From positions 41,470,001 through 41,534,000 of the forward strand of contig JAFFJZ010000001.1 in assembly GCA_018340375.1 (NCBI GenBank): a DNA stretch of 64,000 nucleotides, written 5' to 3'. A model generated the notes under the pieces. The model made no database searches. It was not told the DNA's origin and saw only the letters and a program-made list of their open reading frames with translations. This document shows, one piece after another, positions 13,635-26,690 of this stretch (positions within the stretch are counted from its first letter, which is position 1; each line of letters begins with the position of its first letter). This DNA is from Gonatopus flavifemur. Taxonomy: Eukaryota > Arthropoda > Insecta > Hymenoptera > Dryinidae. The translations under genes and the position numbers were made by a program.

Positions 13635-15183
13635 CCACGTTAAAATAATATATAGAAATATAGCATCAAAAAAATCCACATAAAAACATGCACAGAAATA
13701 TAATATGTGACAGAGTAACATTAAGCAGAGAAAAAACAATATCACCCTCCTCCAATGAAACACATGAAACCATACACACTAAAAAAAAATGAAATCAATA
13801 ATATTATTTATAAGCTACAGTAGAATTCATTAATTCATTGAAAATTAACAGCATTGATAATTGTCCTATCGACTAGTACCGAAATAAGGTAGTTTTTTCG
13901 ATTTATTTATTTTATTTCTTCTTCTCATAAAACGAAGTGAATGAAGAACTTGAGTTTTGTCACATTTATTTAATGAATAATAAAGTACGTGAAAAAAATT
14001 GTTTAGATAGAAAAAATGTGTCACAAAAATTTGTTACACGGGCTGTAACGTGATCGTAAAAGAAATATCTAATCGATTGTCAATTTAGCAGGTTTAAAAG
14101 TTGTCTGAAATTAAAAATCTAAATATTTTTGTGAAACATAGGATATTTGTTGGAGCTTATACCAACAATATCAATAAAAAGTCGAAAATTGATGAAATAG
14201 CGGATATACGAATTTTTGGTACCGATTTTTCATTGTCCTTTTATTTTTCACTCCTCAAAGTATTATTAAAAAACAAAAAAGCAGCAAAATATATCTGCAT
14301 TTAGGTATAAGCTTCAATAAATTGAATAATCGATCCATCCGCTAGTTTGGAAGACTTAGTTTCGAGGATTTATGAATATTTCTTGAATAGGAACAATTAT
14401 ACTCACAGGAAGTGTTCAAACATCAACATTAGCTCACCTCACAGATATAATTCGGGAGTTTTACACAATCTAATGAATCATTCATTTTCTTCCACTAATC
14501 GTTCATAATATAATCATAAAGACCCATCACTTTCAGCTGTGCATCGGAAGATATTTATATAATATATATATCAAATTGCTATCTTAGTTCAGGAATTTCG
14601 TAACACCATTAAGATAGGATGTAGCGTTTATTGACGAGCCATCGACAAATTATTAAGCTTCTAACGGGAAACGGGCTACGGTACTCATAGTGATCGGTCG
14701 CGAATTAATGGGATTCGAGACTAGGAAGTCTTGTTTACGAGCGATACAGTTCATCGGAGCATAAATATGAAGAAAAGCAAGAGAAAAGGGAAGGGGAAGC
14801 ATGGTAAAAGAGATAAAACCCGCGAGAGAAATGGAGAGGAAATGCATTACTTGTTATTAAATGTGCATAGAGAAGCAACCACTTCACAGAAATATCTTAC
14901 GCGCGATTATTATTGCATTGGAATTCAGGTAAGACGTTATGCTATACCAATTTTCAATACACATTAAGAAATGATTCGACGAATACGAAGAAATTACATT
15001 CGAAAATTTTATTATTTCATATAAATTTCTGTGTGGAAAATAATAACGCGGAAACTCGCATGTTTATCGAGAATTTACAATGGAAAAGGCACGTCAAATT
15101 TTTTCATTTATTTCGTAAAATTCTAGAAACTATCAACAAAAATTCTGTACTAATTCGAGAGAACCTGCGCTGAAAACGATTCT
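12896..15183. other. AT-rich interval without supported genes
   Basis: No gene was recognised. It contains an AT dinucleotide run (listed separately). A plus-strand frame rich in Lys and Arg at 14767-14925 runs into CAG|GTAAGA at 14925, a good 5' splice-site motif, but nothing upstream supports an exon. A GATGCGCGATACTTTACAG patch at 13531 resembles the start of the GGTGCACGA repeat near 19.5 kb. Confidence 0.45.
13590..13629. repeat. (AT)n microsatellite
   Basis: About 40 bp of uninterrupted TA/AT dinucleotides. It is a simple repeat, probably length-polymorphic, and explains the Ile-Tyr repeat seen in the overlapping minus-strand frame. Confidence 0.95.
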
Positions 15184-15373
15184 ACTGTAAAAAGTCCCAT
15201 CATTGTCAGCAAGTTCACGATACTCTTGAAATCTAACTGAATGTAGGTTCAACTTTATGGAAGTTTACTGTCATGATAGTACATTATTAGGTTGCCCGGG
15301 ATGGTTTTTTTGTTTTCATAAAATTGAACCTACATTCAGTTAGATTGCTGACAATGATGGGACTTTTCACAGT
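15184..15373. mobile_element. Foldback MITE with ACTGTAAAAAG ends
   Basis: The left arm starts ACTGTAAAAAGTCCCATCAT and the right arm ends ATGATGGGACTTTTCACAGT. Inner arms with ATCTAACTGAATGTAGGTTC and its complement pair around a centre near 15285. About 19 bp (GTTCACGATACTCTTGAA region, 15211-15229) is present only in the left arm, so one arm has gained or lost sequence since insertion. No open frame is present. Confidence 0.65.
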
Positions 15374-16439
15374 ACAATTTTTCTCAATGTAGTTTCTACG
15401 CAAAAACCAATACCAAACTTATTTCCAATTCTGTATGGAATTCACAGAAATATAGTTTCTCAAAATCTCCTCTCGTAAGCAGCAAAAAAGTTTGTCAAAG
15501 TTCTTGAAAATCAGTGAAAAATTTGTGATGGGATAAAAACTCAATAAAGGTCAACCCATGTCGATTTGGAGATATAGAATGCATCGAAGGTTTATATACG
15601 GGAAAATGTAATGGATTTGTATGAGTACAAAGTGTAGAATGTATAATTAAACATTGTTTGTGACAGCAATCAATCAATGGAGTTGGGACCAATGATGGAT
15701 AATTCCTGGTGAACTTCGTAAAATAGATTCGTTTGAGGGATTCGTTGAAAATGTTTGATCACTAAAAACTTCAAAATAAAGGATGCGAGATTTTGCAAGT
15801 TTTATCATCGTTGATAGTAAGAAGTATTCGGAATTGAAAATACTTTTAGAAATATAGAAACTGATATGACAAGGTTTCTCTGATTTTACCAATCAAAGTC
15901 ACATGAAAATTGATTCGAGTGAACCATTTTTCCAAATCCTATTGTTACCTAATTGAAAAAAAAAATGATTGATTTCATTATCTCACATTTTGTATCTCTG
16001 AATATCATCCTGTGTTGACATGCAAAGTGTTCTTCAACAGTTCATCTGTTACGGAAGACATATAACTTCAAACGCTTCCGACAGGATAAAAACAGAGAAA
16101 AAAGAAAGGAGAAAACACAAAGTGGGTTCATTATTTTTCAGTTCCTCTCAAAGATCTTTTTCAACTGAGTTCAACTCTATAGCTGCGAATATCTACATGC
16201 ATGCGCGCGAATGTACGTACACATAACATACACGGATAAAAACTCACCACCAACAGAGTATAATTTTAATGCAAACTCCGCAAAGAAGAAAAGAATGAGT
16301 GCAAGCGAGGATGAAGCAAGGAATACGACGCTCTTCTACTCTTATAATGCAGAAAGTTTAATGATATTAATGAAAGTGGTATATAGTAGGCCGCGCTGCA
16401 TTTTTAGCATGGCAACTTTAATATAATGTCTGCTTCATT
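15374..16439. other. Unique interval, no gene supported
   Basis: Several 60-72-codon frames lie on both strands with no recognisable domains. Nothing repeats elsewhere in the window. It is probably intronic or intergenic. Confidence 0.45.
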
Positions 16440-17900
16440 TACATTCCCACTAGTGGGTGAAAGAGGAGAGAGAAAAGAGAGAGAGAACCTAGACGCAATG
16501 GTAGTTTGCTTTAAAACTAACGACAGCCACGGCCACCGAGCACACAGCTTGGTACTTTTAATTATTTCAGAGATAAGAAGTAGCTTGAAGAATTAAAGAA
16601 TTTTGAATATAATCGCAACGTGCGTTTCATGTTGAAGGGAGGAGGAGACAAAAAGAAAGAACGAGAAGGAGGGAAAAAATAATTCTTCACGAGTCAAAAT
16701 ATGTAAATTACAACAAAAGCTGTCGGAAGTTCGTGCATTATATCAAGATGCATATTCATTATTCAAAGTATTTCTTGATTCCCTTCTTTTCTCTTACGCT
16801 GTAAGAACATTGCTTTAATGTAGTTAAAAAATATTATAGATAAAACATTTTCATTATCTAATGTAATAACTAATACAACTCACTACGACATATCTCACGG
16901 TCCCATCTTGGCGGAGAGAACTCACCTGCAACAGAGAACAATGAGAAATTATATTATTTATACAACAGGGTGATACGAATTCATATTTTCCCACCCGAAG
17001 AATAGGATGAAATGAGAATACACACGTTCGACTAACGATTAAATATCCAAGCCTATGTAATGATAGATCTCATCGATCAGGACAAAACCATGATTACGAG
17101 CAGTAAATCTTTCATTCTATCTTTCGATGGGTACTCGATCGTAAAGGAAATTTAAATTCAAGAAGAAAAAAAATATAAGAGAAAAGGTTTGAGCAGCATC
17201 CGTGAATAAAACCAATGCTTGTTCTTTGGTCTGATTTGTGGCGCGTGGAACACAGACGTAATCGTTGAAACAGCAGATCGAAAGGAGGAGGAGCGAATTC
17301 TTCTGTTCTCTCTTAACCCGCTGTCGGCGAGGTTTCTTTGCTTCTCATTCTACACGAATGCTTTATGCACTTACATCTGCATATCATTTCATTAAACTAT
17401 CCCCCTGAGGAACAAAACTGACAAGTTATAAATAATATCCCAAAATATTATTACTCTTCTGCATCTGTTTCATAATTTGAATTTCGATTCAACAAGATTA
17501 TTCAACCTGATTTATCATTCAATTTGATTCTTCAACCCGTTGTTGGTCGTGAGATATCTATCCTGCCTTAGGAATTTTGATTCGGATTGTTCGTGAATGG
17601 GACAGAAAAACCAGGAGAGAAAAAAGGTGGAGGATGACGCCGGAAGGTTTTGTGAAAAAGCCGAGAGGTACACACACCCATTGGATGCTGTATACGGCTA
17701 TTATTACCAATTGCGCGTAACAGTTAATTACCCGTAATTATGCTGGGTAATACATCAAGCTTTCAAGATCATAGCGCGCCCCTGTCCCCATACAAAACCC
17801 AGGAAATTGCGTTCAGCATCATCGGGGATCACAAGAATCGTCATTTAGTTGATAATAATGTTCCGTTTCCTCTCCATGCCTCTACATACCACCACGCAAG
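16440..17900. promoter_or_regulatory. Repeat-poor island with GAGA tract, candidate cis-regulatory DNA
   Basis: This stretch has no internal matches to other parts of the window, and its GC content is higher than its surroundings. It includes a GAGA run at about 16464-16486 (GAGGAGAGAGAAAAGAGAGA), which in insects can bind GAGA-type factors. At about 17716-17752 there is a cluster of TAATTA, GTAATTA and GGGTAATA words of the kind homeodomain proteins bind. These motifs are short and common, so regulatory function is inference. A ratchet-like splice motif on the minus strand lies inside it at 16920-16928. Confidence 0.25.
16920..16928 (-). promoter_or_regulatory. Candidate recursive-splicing ratchet point
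   Basis: Read on the minus strand, a pyrimidine-rich tract ending TTCTCTGTTGCAG is followed directly by GTGAGT. This places a consensus 3' splice site against a consensus 5' splice site with no exon between, at the 16925/16926 junction. Such zero-length exons are known in very long insect introns, where they allow stepwise intron removal. The branch-point region is less clear than at 63.65 kb. It could also be a chance match or the edge of an unrecognised exon. Confidence 0.3.
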
Positions 17901-18201
17901 CTATGGCTTGTAATTTTCATTTAATTACTACTCGAAGCACAACTTTTTGATCACATTCAAACACCGTCTCTGTCTGGCGGTATGCCATTCACCTCTGCAC
18001 AAGGATCAAAATATATAATGTCGATACGACGCCAAGGGGTTACCAACGCTAAAAAGTCCAGGTTTTCACGATCGTACTTTATTCAATTTTATAGAAACTT
18101 ATTCCGTCCAATAATTATCACTCAAAGAGAGAATCGAGCGTTGTGAAAATTTAATTGAAAGATGTTGAGGAAAAAATCCCACTCTTAACGAATTGACGTA
18201 T

Positions 18202-19029
18202 CACAGTTGGAAATTTTGTGTAAATGTGTTAAAAAATCCGTGTGTCATGAATTTTCTGTTAAATATTCAACACAAAAACGTGTAACTTCTACAGACAGTC
18301 CTTGTGTAATCAGGTATCAACTGATTTATAATGTGAAATCATTCAAACAAGTGAAAAAAAGTGTCAAAATGACACAAATTTTATTCAACTTAAGATTGAA
18401 CATAAAAATTGTGTTATTCTCAACTGTCAAGGGGAGATCGCCAGTGGTGGGAGCTATTTTTTGATGAAACTTCTATATACGTGTAACTTTAGTAGTCGTC
18501 GGAAGAACTATTCATTCATTTTGGTTTTAGCTTTCATTCTAATGGGAATTCGTTTTCTAGATATGTGAATTTGAAGATAGAGTGCGAGTTGATATACACA
18601 AAGGAAGTACACTCAACCAAAGGACCGGCGGTGACTTGAGTGATACAGCTTCAACATTCGGTCCCGACGATCCATGTTCAATGCTCATTGAAGTACCGTT
18701 TTTTTCAATTTATTCTCATGCATTGTTTCAACACGAAAAAAGTGTGATTTTCACATTTGATTGATGTAAAAAAAATCCATAAAATTACACTCGTGAACTG
18801 TTGATTCACTACTTATTTTGGATTTCATTTGAAAGTACTCATATGTTGAATTTACACGATCGGAAATTCCAATCAAAATTTTATCAACATCTTTTTGTGT
18901 TATATTATTTACATCAAGCTTGAGTGACTAGCTAACACAAACACATTATATGATATCGACACAAAAATATGTGTGGACCGTTTGGGACATGTGAAATGTG
19001 TTGAATTTAACACAAAATTTCCGACTGTG
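18202..19029 (+). mobile_element. Family F element, copy 2 (~828 bp, better preserved ends)
   Basis: The ends are 20-bp inverted repeats differing at one base: CACAGTTGGAAATTTTGTGT on the left and CACAGTCGGAAATTTTGTGT as the complement of the right end. The body aligns with 12072-12895. No clear target-site duplication is visible. Internal words such as AACAC and GTGTT recur, as in the insertion at 43004-43363, which may be distantly related. There is no transposase; it would depend on proteins supplied elsewhere. Confidence 0.75.
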
Positions 19030-19502
19030 ATTGTTCAGAACAAGTTAATGAATTGTTCAAATCATGATAAATAGATGGATCGAATTAGTCATGATAACGT
19101 TTAATTAATATGAAATACTCATTTAGGCGAATTACGAACATTTCGATTAGGAGAACGAATAATTCAATTTCGATGCGATATTTTTCATTTCACTGATAGA
19201 ATAAAACGAAAATCATTGAAAGTACATTGAAGTAAACCACAAATGTTTGCAATCAAACGATTTCGTATCAGAAGAATATGTTTTTCAATTTGTTTCATCG
19301 TACAAAAAATTTCGATTCGGCCGAATATAAATGAAGCTTCGAATTGAAGTTTCAACCAACCGTTTGAAATAACCTATATTCTATGGAAAATACACATAGA
19401 TCACTGGATTCAGTGTTATTATACGAAATAGTACTGCTTTTGGTGTCATCAGAATCATCTCAAAATTTGATATCGTAATATTTTGGATTTTCCCTGATTT
19501 AG

Positions 19503-19690
19503 GGGTGCACGAAACTCAAGACCAGTATCGGCATTGTCTCGGTATCGTCTCGACATCACGAGGCGATACTGTTGTATTTGGAGTCGAGACGATACCAAGA
19601 CCGGATATTCGATACTCGAGAATGTCGTCGATACTGGGGGTGCACAGAAGCACGAGACTAATATCGGTATCGTTTTGGAATTGACACGAA
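19503..19690. repeat. GAGACGATACC word repeat with GGGTGCACGA start
   Basis: About 190 bp in which GAGACGATACC, GGTATCGTCTC and CGATACTG recur in both orientations. It begins GGGGTGCACGAAACTC and has a second GGGGGTGCACAGAAGCACGA inside. The overlapping minus-strand frame (19516-19728) is a composition artefact. It may be a remnant of a hAT-like element; that is a guess from the GGGTG start. Confidence 0.35.
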
Positions 19691-20112
19691 ATTGAGAATA
19701 AAGATCTAATATTCGGACATATTATCAATAGGGTTGATTCTTTTCAATGTGGAAATAATAGAAAAGGAGTATTTCAAATTATAATAGATGTATATGGCCT
19801 TCCTTTGGAAATTGCCTGGTGGAAAAATTTCACTGGGAATCTCTGAAAATCTCAGTGACTTTCAGTGCAGTTTTTCAAAGATGTTCATAGATATTCAGAG
19901 AAAAATCAGAAGGAATAGAAAAATTAATTATACATTCATATTGAATTTAAACTGCAATTAACTGATATTAATAAAAAAATAATATATATCATTTGAACAT
20001 TTATTCGGCTGTACACAATAATATCCCACGAAAATTGTGGATAATATTCCAGTAATATCATATGAACATCATCAGTTGTTAGGACAAATTCAACATAGGT
20101 CTTAGGGAGATA

Positions 20113-20417
20113 CACGGAGAAAAAATACAATATTTCTCCTTTTGCTTGCTAAACCAGAAACAGGAAGGTTTTTAGAATGGATTTTTACATAAAAATAGGG
20201 GCGATTACGAATCAATAACTGAATTTTACTAAATGCTTTATAAAATTTCACGTGCAACGTTTAAAACTTCAATCCTACCTATGACTTTTTCTACGATATT
20301 CGTAATCTTCCGTATTTTCATGTAAAAATTCATATTACAAATATTATATTCCTGTTTCTAGTTCACTAAGAAAAATAACGAGAATTCTTATATTTTCGGG
20401 CGGCATTTTTCTCCGTA
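20113..20417. mobile_element. MITE with CACGGAGAAAAA ends
   Basis: Left TACACGGAGAAAAAATACAA is mirrored by the right end, whose complement reads TATACGGAGAAAAATGCCG. Inner arms also pair: GAAACAGGAA...TTTTTACATAAAAATA against the complement of the region ending CCTGTTTCTAG. The ends match those of the foldback at 46100-46273 and the pair near 59.2 kb. No protein is encoded. Confidence 0.5.
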
Positions 20418-23400
20418 TACGAGCGTAAAAAAGATTTTGTCTGCGAGACTTCTCTGTACTGAATTTATGGAACAGTCTAGAATTTTCAAAGAATAATCTA
20501 CCCTGATGCAACAATAATGACAATAACGACCGCTAGGTTATTCAAAATCCATTGATTAACAAAGTTTCTCTTGCGTTTTCGAAAAGCAAGTGAATTTGGT
20601 CCATATAAAACCGGCCGAAAGTGAATGAATCACTTTTTTCAAATGTAAGTTTTCAGTTTGCAATCCTAACGGGATCATTTTCTCACAGGTTTTGAGAAAT
20701 ATATTTCACCTGGGTAGTTCTGATAACATGTAATCGATGCTTCAAGACTCATTTTCAAACTCTCGAAAAGAAGTGAATTATATCAAACAAATAATAATGT
20801 TTAAATTTATTTAATAGTTGGTTGCTGAAGAAAAAAATCGAATTACGTGAAAACATGTTTTGATATCTTTGTTCGTAAATGATAATAAGGCAAAAAGAAT
20901 TAGTGGAGCCATATTGAACATTTCGAATCATAGAAAATCACGTGGAAACATAATAATTTGAATCGATCATAAAACCTGGTAATGGAAATACGAAATACAA
21001 GGTGTCGAAGTTATTCAAACGTTAACAGTACGTATAAATAGTGTAACCGGATATATCGAGGGGGCGTGTCATAAGCTCAAGATCACATGGATCTGGTGCT
21101 CGGGGCTAATGCTTTTCTTATAGGTGGTGTGCGGTTACTATACGTATACGTTCGGTAAAGGGGGAGCAAAAGAGTAGAGAACGAGTGAGAAATGATAGAA
21201 AGCTGGATACAAAAGAGAGAGAGCCAGGTACAACACAAGATGCTCCAACCATCGAACCAACCCACCACTGTGGCACGTGTCCCGATCTCAGAACGTAAAT
21301 CAGCACGTGGCTCTTCACTTTTTTCCTTCTCTGTGTTTTTTCCTACTTGTTTTAGCCCGTTTTTGCTTTGCCTTTGACAGGTTCAACGATCGATACAAAA
21401 GATGATCGATGTTCATAGACAGGTAATATCCACTTTCTCAGATAAAAAGCTGGTTAACGGATATCCACGGCAAATCTGTGGCAACCATTAATCCTTGGAT
21501 GCATATTGCCAGCAAATTGCTTCAATCTTGCCTCTTTTTCGCAAACAACATGCGCATAAGTTGTTCCCACATATATGCACGAAATACTATCTTTCTTTGT
21601 CCCTCTGCCTGAATGGGCTTGTTAAATTGCCCTTTCTCGTCGACCAATTTGCACGAACACAGTTATACACGTTCATGCACGTACACGAATCATCCTTGGT
21701 TTAGGAATTTTTGAGATGCATTATACGCGTTGATCCGATAGAAACATGTACACGTATATACGTAGATCATTTCGTAATTAGTACCTGACTCACTCTGTAG
21801 GTCAAGAATTACGTTGTCGTTAAAATCAACTGCGAGAGATTCATAAAAAGACATAAGCTGGAAAAGATACATCCAAGTGAACGGGAAACATTTCATTTCA
21901 TTGAATTATATTAAATGCATAATTGAGAAAAAAATGTTACTTTTTCGTATATAACCTTAGGGTGTTGGTTAAAGGTTAAATATACGTTTTCAAATATTAC
22001 ACTATAATTACTCTCTCATGCATCCTGAGCGGATGATCAATTTTTCATGTTGTAAAATGTACATAAAACTAATTATAGGGTGAAATAAAACACAGATTAT
22101 ACTCGAAGTTGAAATTTTATCTAGGCATTTGCGGTACCGAATCTTCTTTGGACTTTATTCGTAAAATTGCCACCATGTGAGGAGAGTCGTTTTTAGTACA
22201 GCACTAAACTGTTCATTGTAGAAGAATAGAATGAATTAAAAGGGGGTATAGGATTTCAAGTCGTAATTCATATTCATATATCCATCCTAAACGTAGAAAT
22301 GGTAAACGTGATCATAAATCACATGATTTAAGATCGTACTTCATTGTGAATGTTCACGAATGTTTTAAAGAGAAGAATAAAGATATTTTTCCTTGATATT
22401 AATTATTTTCACAAACGTCGAGGGACAACATTGAATTTATGAAAGTGAATAAATTGATTTTTAAAGTGATAAAGTGATCCCAAGGATTCGAAATTTCTGA
22501 ATTCGTAAAAAATGTATGGAGGATTTCTGGAAAATAAATTCTTGCATGAAATTATATTTGGAATGAGTATTCTCATTGATGAAAACTTCTCTGGAATCTC
22601 TCAATAATTTTTTACTCTTGGAAGAATCAATAATTTAAAGGATAATTTCAGTTCAAAGTGTCTGGAAATGAGGTTAGAATAATTCAATCAAACCAACAGA
22701 ATGTCTAATCAAATTTATAGAAATGTATTAAAGTGAAATTGATTTATTTGAATCAATTGAATTTTAAATAATGTACTGAATTCAAATTTCGAGTATCCGC
22801 GCATGGCGAGGTCCATAGTTTCACATACGTTTCTACAATACGAATAGATTCGGCTAACCGAAGTTGCGAACTTGCATGAATATTTCACGTATACGAGGTG
22901 TTTCTTGAATTTTTCTAGGTGCATGTATAACTTAGTTCATTCTAAATATACATATATATTATAATCTTGTCTTGGAGTTTCTACATTACGCCGTACATCT
23001 CAACCAACTTAAGGAGTTAATGTATCCAACTAGATGGGTAGACCTAGCCAGGCAAGGTGCTATAGAAAGCACTTGAAAAAGTTTTACCAAGCTTTTCGCT
23101 ATTTGAATGAATATTTGACGATGTTGGATCTCAGTTTCAACCAGAGGTTTTCTCGGCAATGGGGATTTTCACACCATCTCACACTTCTGTTCCCCTCTGC
23201 ATTGTATTTCATTATTCAACGATACTGTTGGTTCGTTGGTTTCAACGGTAGACCAGTCGGCTGTTCCTTCCTCGAAGAAAAGATATATATTTTTCAAGAG
23301 GATAATAGAAGCGAAGAGCTGTTACCGAAGTTGGTAAATGTTACTCATCTACTTGAAAGAAAAGGACCTAATTTTCAAAAGTCGATGTAATATCCAAGAT

Positions 23401-24104
23401 CGTATTTCATCGATTGTGCTTTACATTCATACAGCTGATTGAATTTTAATTCTTGTATCAAATGAAACTAATATTCGACGAATCAAAATGTCAGTAAGAT
23501 GAAATGATCTTACAATGAAATTCAGTTAATGTAACTTATCGCTGTCAAAGATGTTCGCGTGTTGCGGATAATCAAGTATTCCCTCGCAACTATTTGGAAT
23601 CACAATCAAGTTGTAAAAAAAACAGGATGTATCGCAAAGTAAATGGCGTATCACGCACAAGAGTGTTTTTATTCTCATTCGTTGAAAGAACCTGCACATT
23701 TATCAACAGCCACCGTCTCAATAAATATCACCTTAGATAGCTAGAACGATTAATAAATATGATGACCTATCATTTTAGTTTCGATTTTATTTGTAAATGA
23801 TTATTATAAATAAATGACAGGAACGCACAATGGGTGTGTGAATGCGTGTGGCGCTGCCTGCGTATTCATATTTTAAATTACCAGTTCAACGTCTGTTATT
23901 ACAATGCCTGAAATTTTTCACGTTCAAGACACCCAAGTGCTTGATGGTTGGATTCCAATTTCATTCCTTGAAAGAAGATTACATTGGATGAATACAAATA
24001 ATGCATCAAACGGAAAACTCCGAAAATTTTTCTCCAGTTATTTACATTATTCTTCGAGAGGATCATAAATTATTTGATTACTCGGATACTGGCATTCCGA
24101 GTAG
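20418..24104. other. Unique interval; one 118-codon frame not accepted as a gene
   Basis: No gene can be supported across 3.7 kb. The longest frame, 23034-23390 plus, begins with Met but shows no domain, signal peptide or recognisable homology, and no splice motifs frame it. The region 21000-21430 is somewhat GC-richer and not repeated, so it could hold regulatory DNA. Several minus-strand frames at 21083-21318 overlap each other in different frames, as random sequence would. Confidence 0.4.
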
Positions 24105-24330
24105 AAATTCATATTGGGTGTTCGATCAGGACCAGATCTGGAAAGCCTTATTTCAAATCACGTCCTGATATGGAACGTAACGCACCGTTGTATCAGAGCC
24201 CGATGTAACGAACTATGACAGGACATACCAAATCACAAACCTGGCAGGGTCAGATCTGGTTAACCCTAATCAGAGGTGGCCTCATCAGGACCAGATCATG
24301 TGTGCCAAAATCAGGTGAGCTCTATCACTG
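24105..24330. repeat. GATCAGGACCAGATC word array
   Basis: CAGGACCAGATC, TCCTGATATGG, GATCTGGTTAACC and CAGATCATG recur on both strands over about 220 bp. Related words appear at 42660-42720 (GATCAGGTCACAATCAGG) and 55360-55430. It may be part of a degraded element whose ends I cannot locate. The overlapping 129-codon plus frame (24215-24604) starts inside this array and is not considered a gene. Confidence 0.35.
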
Positions 24331-24643
24331 TCCGATCGAGCCCATATTGAACATGAAGCCAGCCGTACAATTTCTCTGCTCGAGATATTTTACCAAGTTT
24401 AATGTTCTACAGATTTTGAAGCTGGCAAAAAAAAAATCTGAACTCACTTCTTTTGCAGATACAACTAAACTAATGGCAGCTACAAATATTGTTAGCTTGC
24501 ACAGTACAATTTCAACGGGTGAACGAAACAATTTAATGGTCAAATTGTCATTGTGTAACTGCATTTGTCCCCGCTACATCAAAAAGAATAACTGTAACAT
24601 CTAAAAAAAAATAGCTCCCGTAATTTCTAGTTATCCAAATATA

Positions 24644-25216
24644 CAGGGTGACCCAAGTCGGATAGATTATATTTGAGGAGCGTATTTTGCAGCAAAAATG
24701 CAACAACTTTCCTATTTGGCAAAATTTTTTTTGAGGCTTAGTTTTTGAGATATGAGCATTTTTAGATTTTTTTTCAAATCCAACTCACTCAAGACCACTG
24801 TATGCTACATACTTGAGCTTGACACCATTGGCTAAGTTGGAAAACGGCGGATCTCTGGAAAAAAAATTCAATTATCCTATCATTATTTGTTTCGGAGCTA
24901 CAGCGAGTTGAAATTTTTGGGCTTCTAGCCAATCAGCATTCAGCAACTTTGAATCGCTGTAGCTCCGAAACAAATAATGATAGGATAGTTGAATTTTTTT
25001 TCCAGAGATCCGCCGTTTTCCAACTCAGCGAATGGCGTGAAGCTCAAGTCTGTAGCACATGGTACCTTTGAGTAATTTGGATTTAAAAAGAAATCTGAAA
25101 ATGCTCATATCTCAAAAACTAAGCCTCAAAAAAAATTTTGCCAAATAGAAAAGTTGTTGCATTTTTGCTGCAGAATACGCTCCTCAAATATAATCTGTCC
25201 GACTTGGGTCACCCTG
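24644..25216. mobile_element. 573-bp foldback MITE with CAGGGTGACCC ends and TA duplication
   Basis: TA dinucleotides at 24642-24643 and 25217-25218 flank an element starting CAGGGTGACCCAAGTCGG and ending in its complement. The inverted arms are about 270 bp each and pair almost throughout around a centre near 24930, with a scatter of mismatches. TA duplication and CAGGGTG ends fit a Tc1/mariner-type MITE (known pattern, inferred here). There is no coding sequence. Transcription across it would give a very long hairpin. Confidence 0.75.
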
Positions 25217-26595
25217 TATAAACAAATTATTGTTTCCCGCGTACAAATGCTGTCTCGATCAAAATCATTCTTTTGTTGAAAATACATGAATTGATGAATA
25301 AAAAAAAGCTAAATAGATACTCAGAAGAAATTTTGAAAACCCTATTAATACGCCACATTATTCGATACCTTTGAAAATATATGCACCCTCAACTTAGAAT
25401 TTTCTTTCCTCATTTTCCATTTCAAGGTATTCATTTCGTTCAGCGCATTCACTTTATCCTCTTTTACTGTCTAAAAAATGCTGCATCATCCGTAAATCTT
25501 TTTCTTGTTATTTTTTCTCAGTCCCTTCGAATATTCATAGCCGACTTTCTTCATAGTATGCAAATGACGAGAATAATTCATTCGGGTCGATGGAAGATGT
25601 TGTCGACCATGTTTGACCAAAAATTCACATGTAACCTCACGTCATTTGGCAGAATGGCATTATCATATTACGAAGAAATTGAGAACTGAACGAAGAAGAT
25701 GTTTGAAACTAATAATTTTTTGGAATTAAAAGAAAATTTCCGATGAGGATTAATCAACTTCTTTCAACTCTGACACTCATCTATCTTCGTGCATAATATT
25801 GTATATAGAATTGATACAATAGAAAACTATTGTTCTCATTTTGATTTTAATCGCATTTGATGTTTCAAGATATCCTTGTTGTGTTAAACGGAAAGAGAAT
25901 TATTGATTTCCTAGACTTGGAATTGAATTCTTCGAATAAAAGATTTTCTCAACAGTTTGATTGGAGTGTAAACCGGATCACTTGATTTTCAATTTCTGAA
26001 CAGAGATAGGTGTTCGTTCTCACCGATATTAAATTCAACAACAGCTGGAGGGATACAAGACGGAATGATTTATAATTCGCACACGGTGTTCTTCAAAACA
26101 GCAATACCATTCATGAAACCTCCGATAATAACAAGGGGGTACGGCAACGTCCTTCAACTAATGAGAGCGTCAAGTGATGTCGAGCGGTGGCGTGTACCTT
26201 GCATCACCTGTTACTATCGTTGATGTGGTACCACGCTATCGGCGTTGTCGTAATAAAAGAGGGAATAAGATACGCAAGCCTAAAATTATATGAGCAATTA
26301 GCAAGATCGTGTATTTAGGTATTCATCGTTTTTGAATGACACATATTTTTTATGTAAATTGAATTTAGAATGTTGATAGGAGAACATCAAGGATATAGCA
26401 TTAGTCAAATTGTTTAAATACATAAATAGAATTGGAACATCAGTCTGTATTTATAATATTCAACTTATATAGAAGAATGATGAGACCGTATGAAACAGGT
26501 TTATTTATAGTCCATGGATCTTCATTTCAATACAGCGGAAAACTAATTCTACCTCCTGGATATTGAATCTTCCAAGAGATATAAGAAAAGTCCTG
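25217..26595. other. Unique AT-rich interval, no gene supported
   Basis: The frame at 25381-25689 plus (102 codons) is rich in Phe, Ile, His and Ser and shows no recognisable domain. The patch 26100-26280 is GC-richer and non-repeated, with no clear motifs. No RNA gene was seen. Confidence 0.4.
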
Positions 26596-26690
26596 GAAAT
26601 CGTGCTGAAAAGTTGCCCATCCATGAAGGAACTTTGCTGTCACCATTTTTTGGGAAAAAATTCCACAATTATCTTTCAGAGGGTATTTAT
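26596..26690 (+). repeat. Family C MITE fragment
   Basis: The block GGAACTTTGCTGTCACCATT followed by TTTTGGGAAAAAATTCC matches the 3' part of the element at 35569-35832 (GGAACTTTGCTGCCACCATT) and, inverted, that at 38359-38590. Only part of the element is present. The overlapping 88-codon frame is therefore not a gene. Confidence 0.5.

Noticed and set aside
14767..14925. Plus-strand exon ending at CAG|GTAAGA
   Set aside because: A good donor alone is not enough; no acceptor or homologous protein supports the Lys/Arg-rich frame.
23034..23390. 118-codon plus-strand frame as a gene
   Set aside because: No domain, signal peptide, splice context or repeat link; length is within reach of chance in a 64-kb window.
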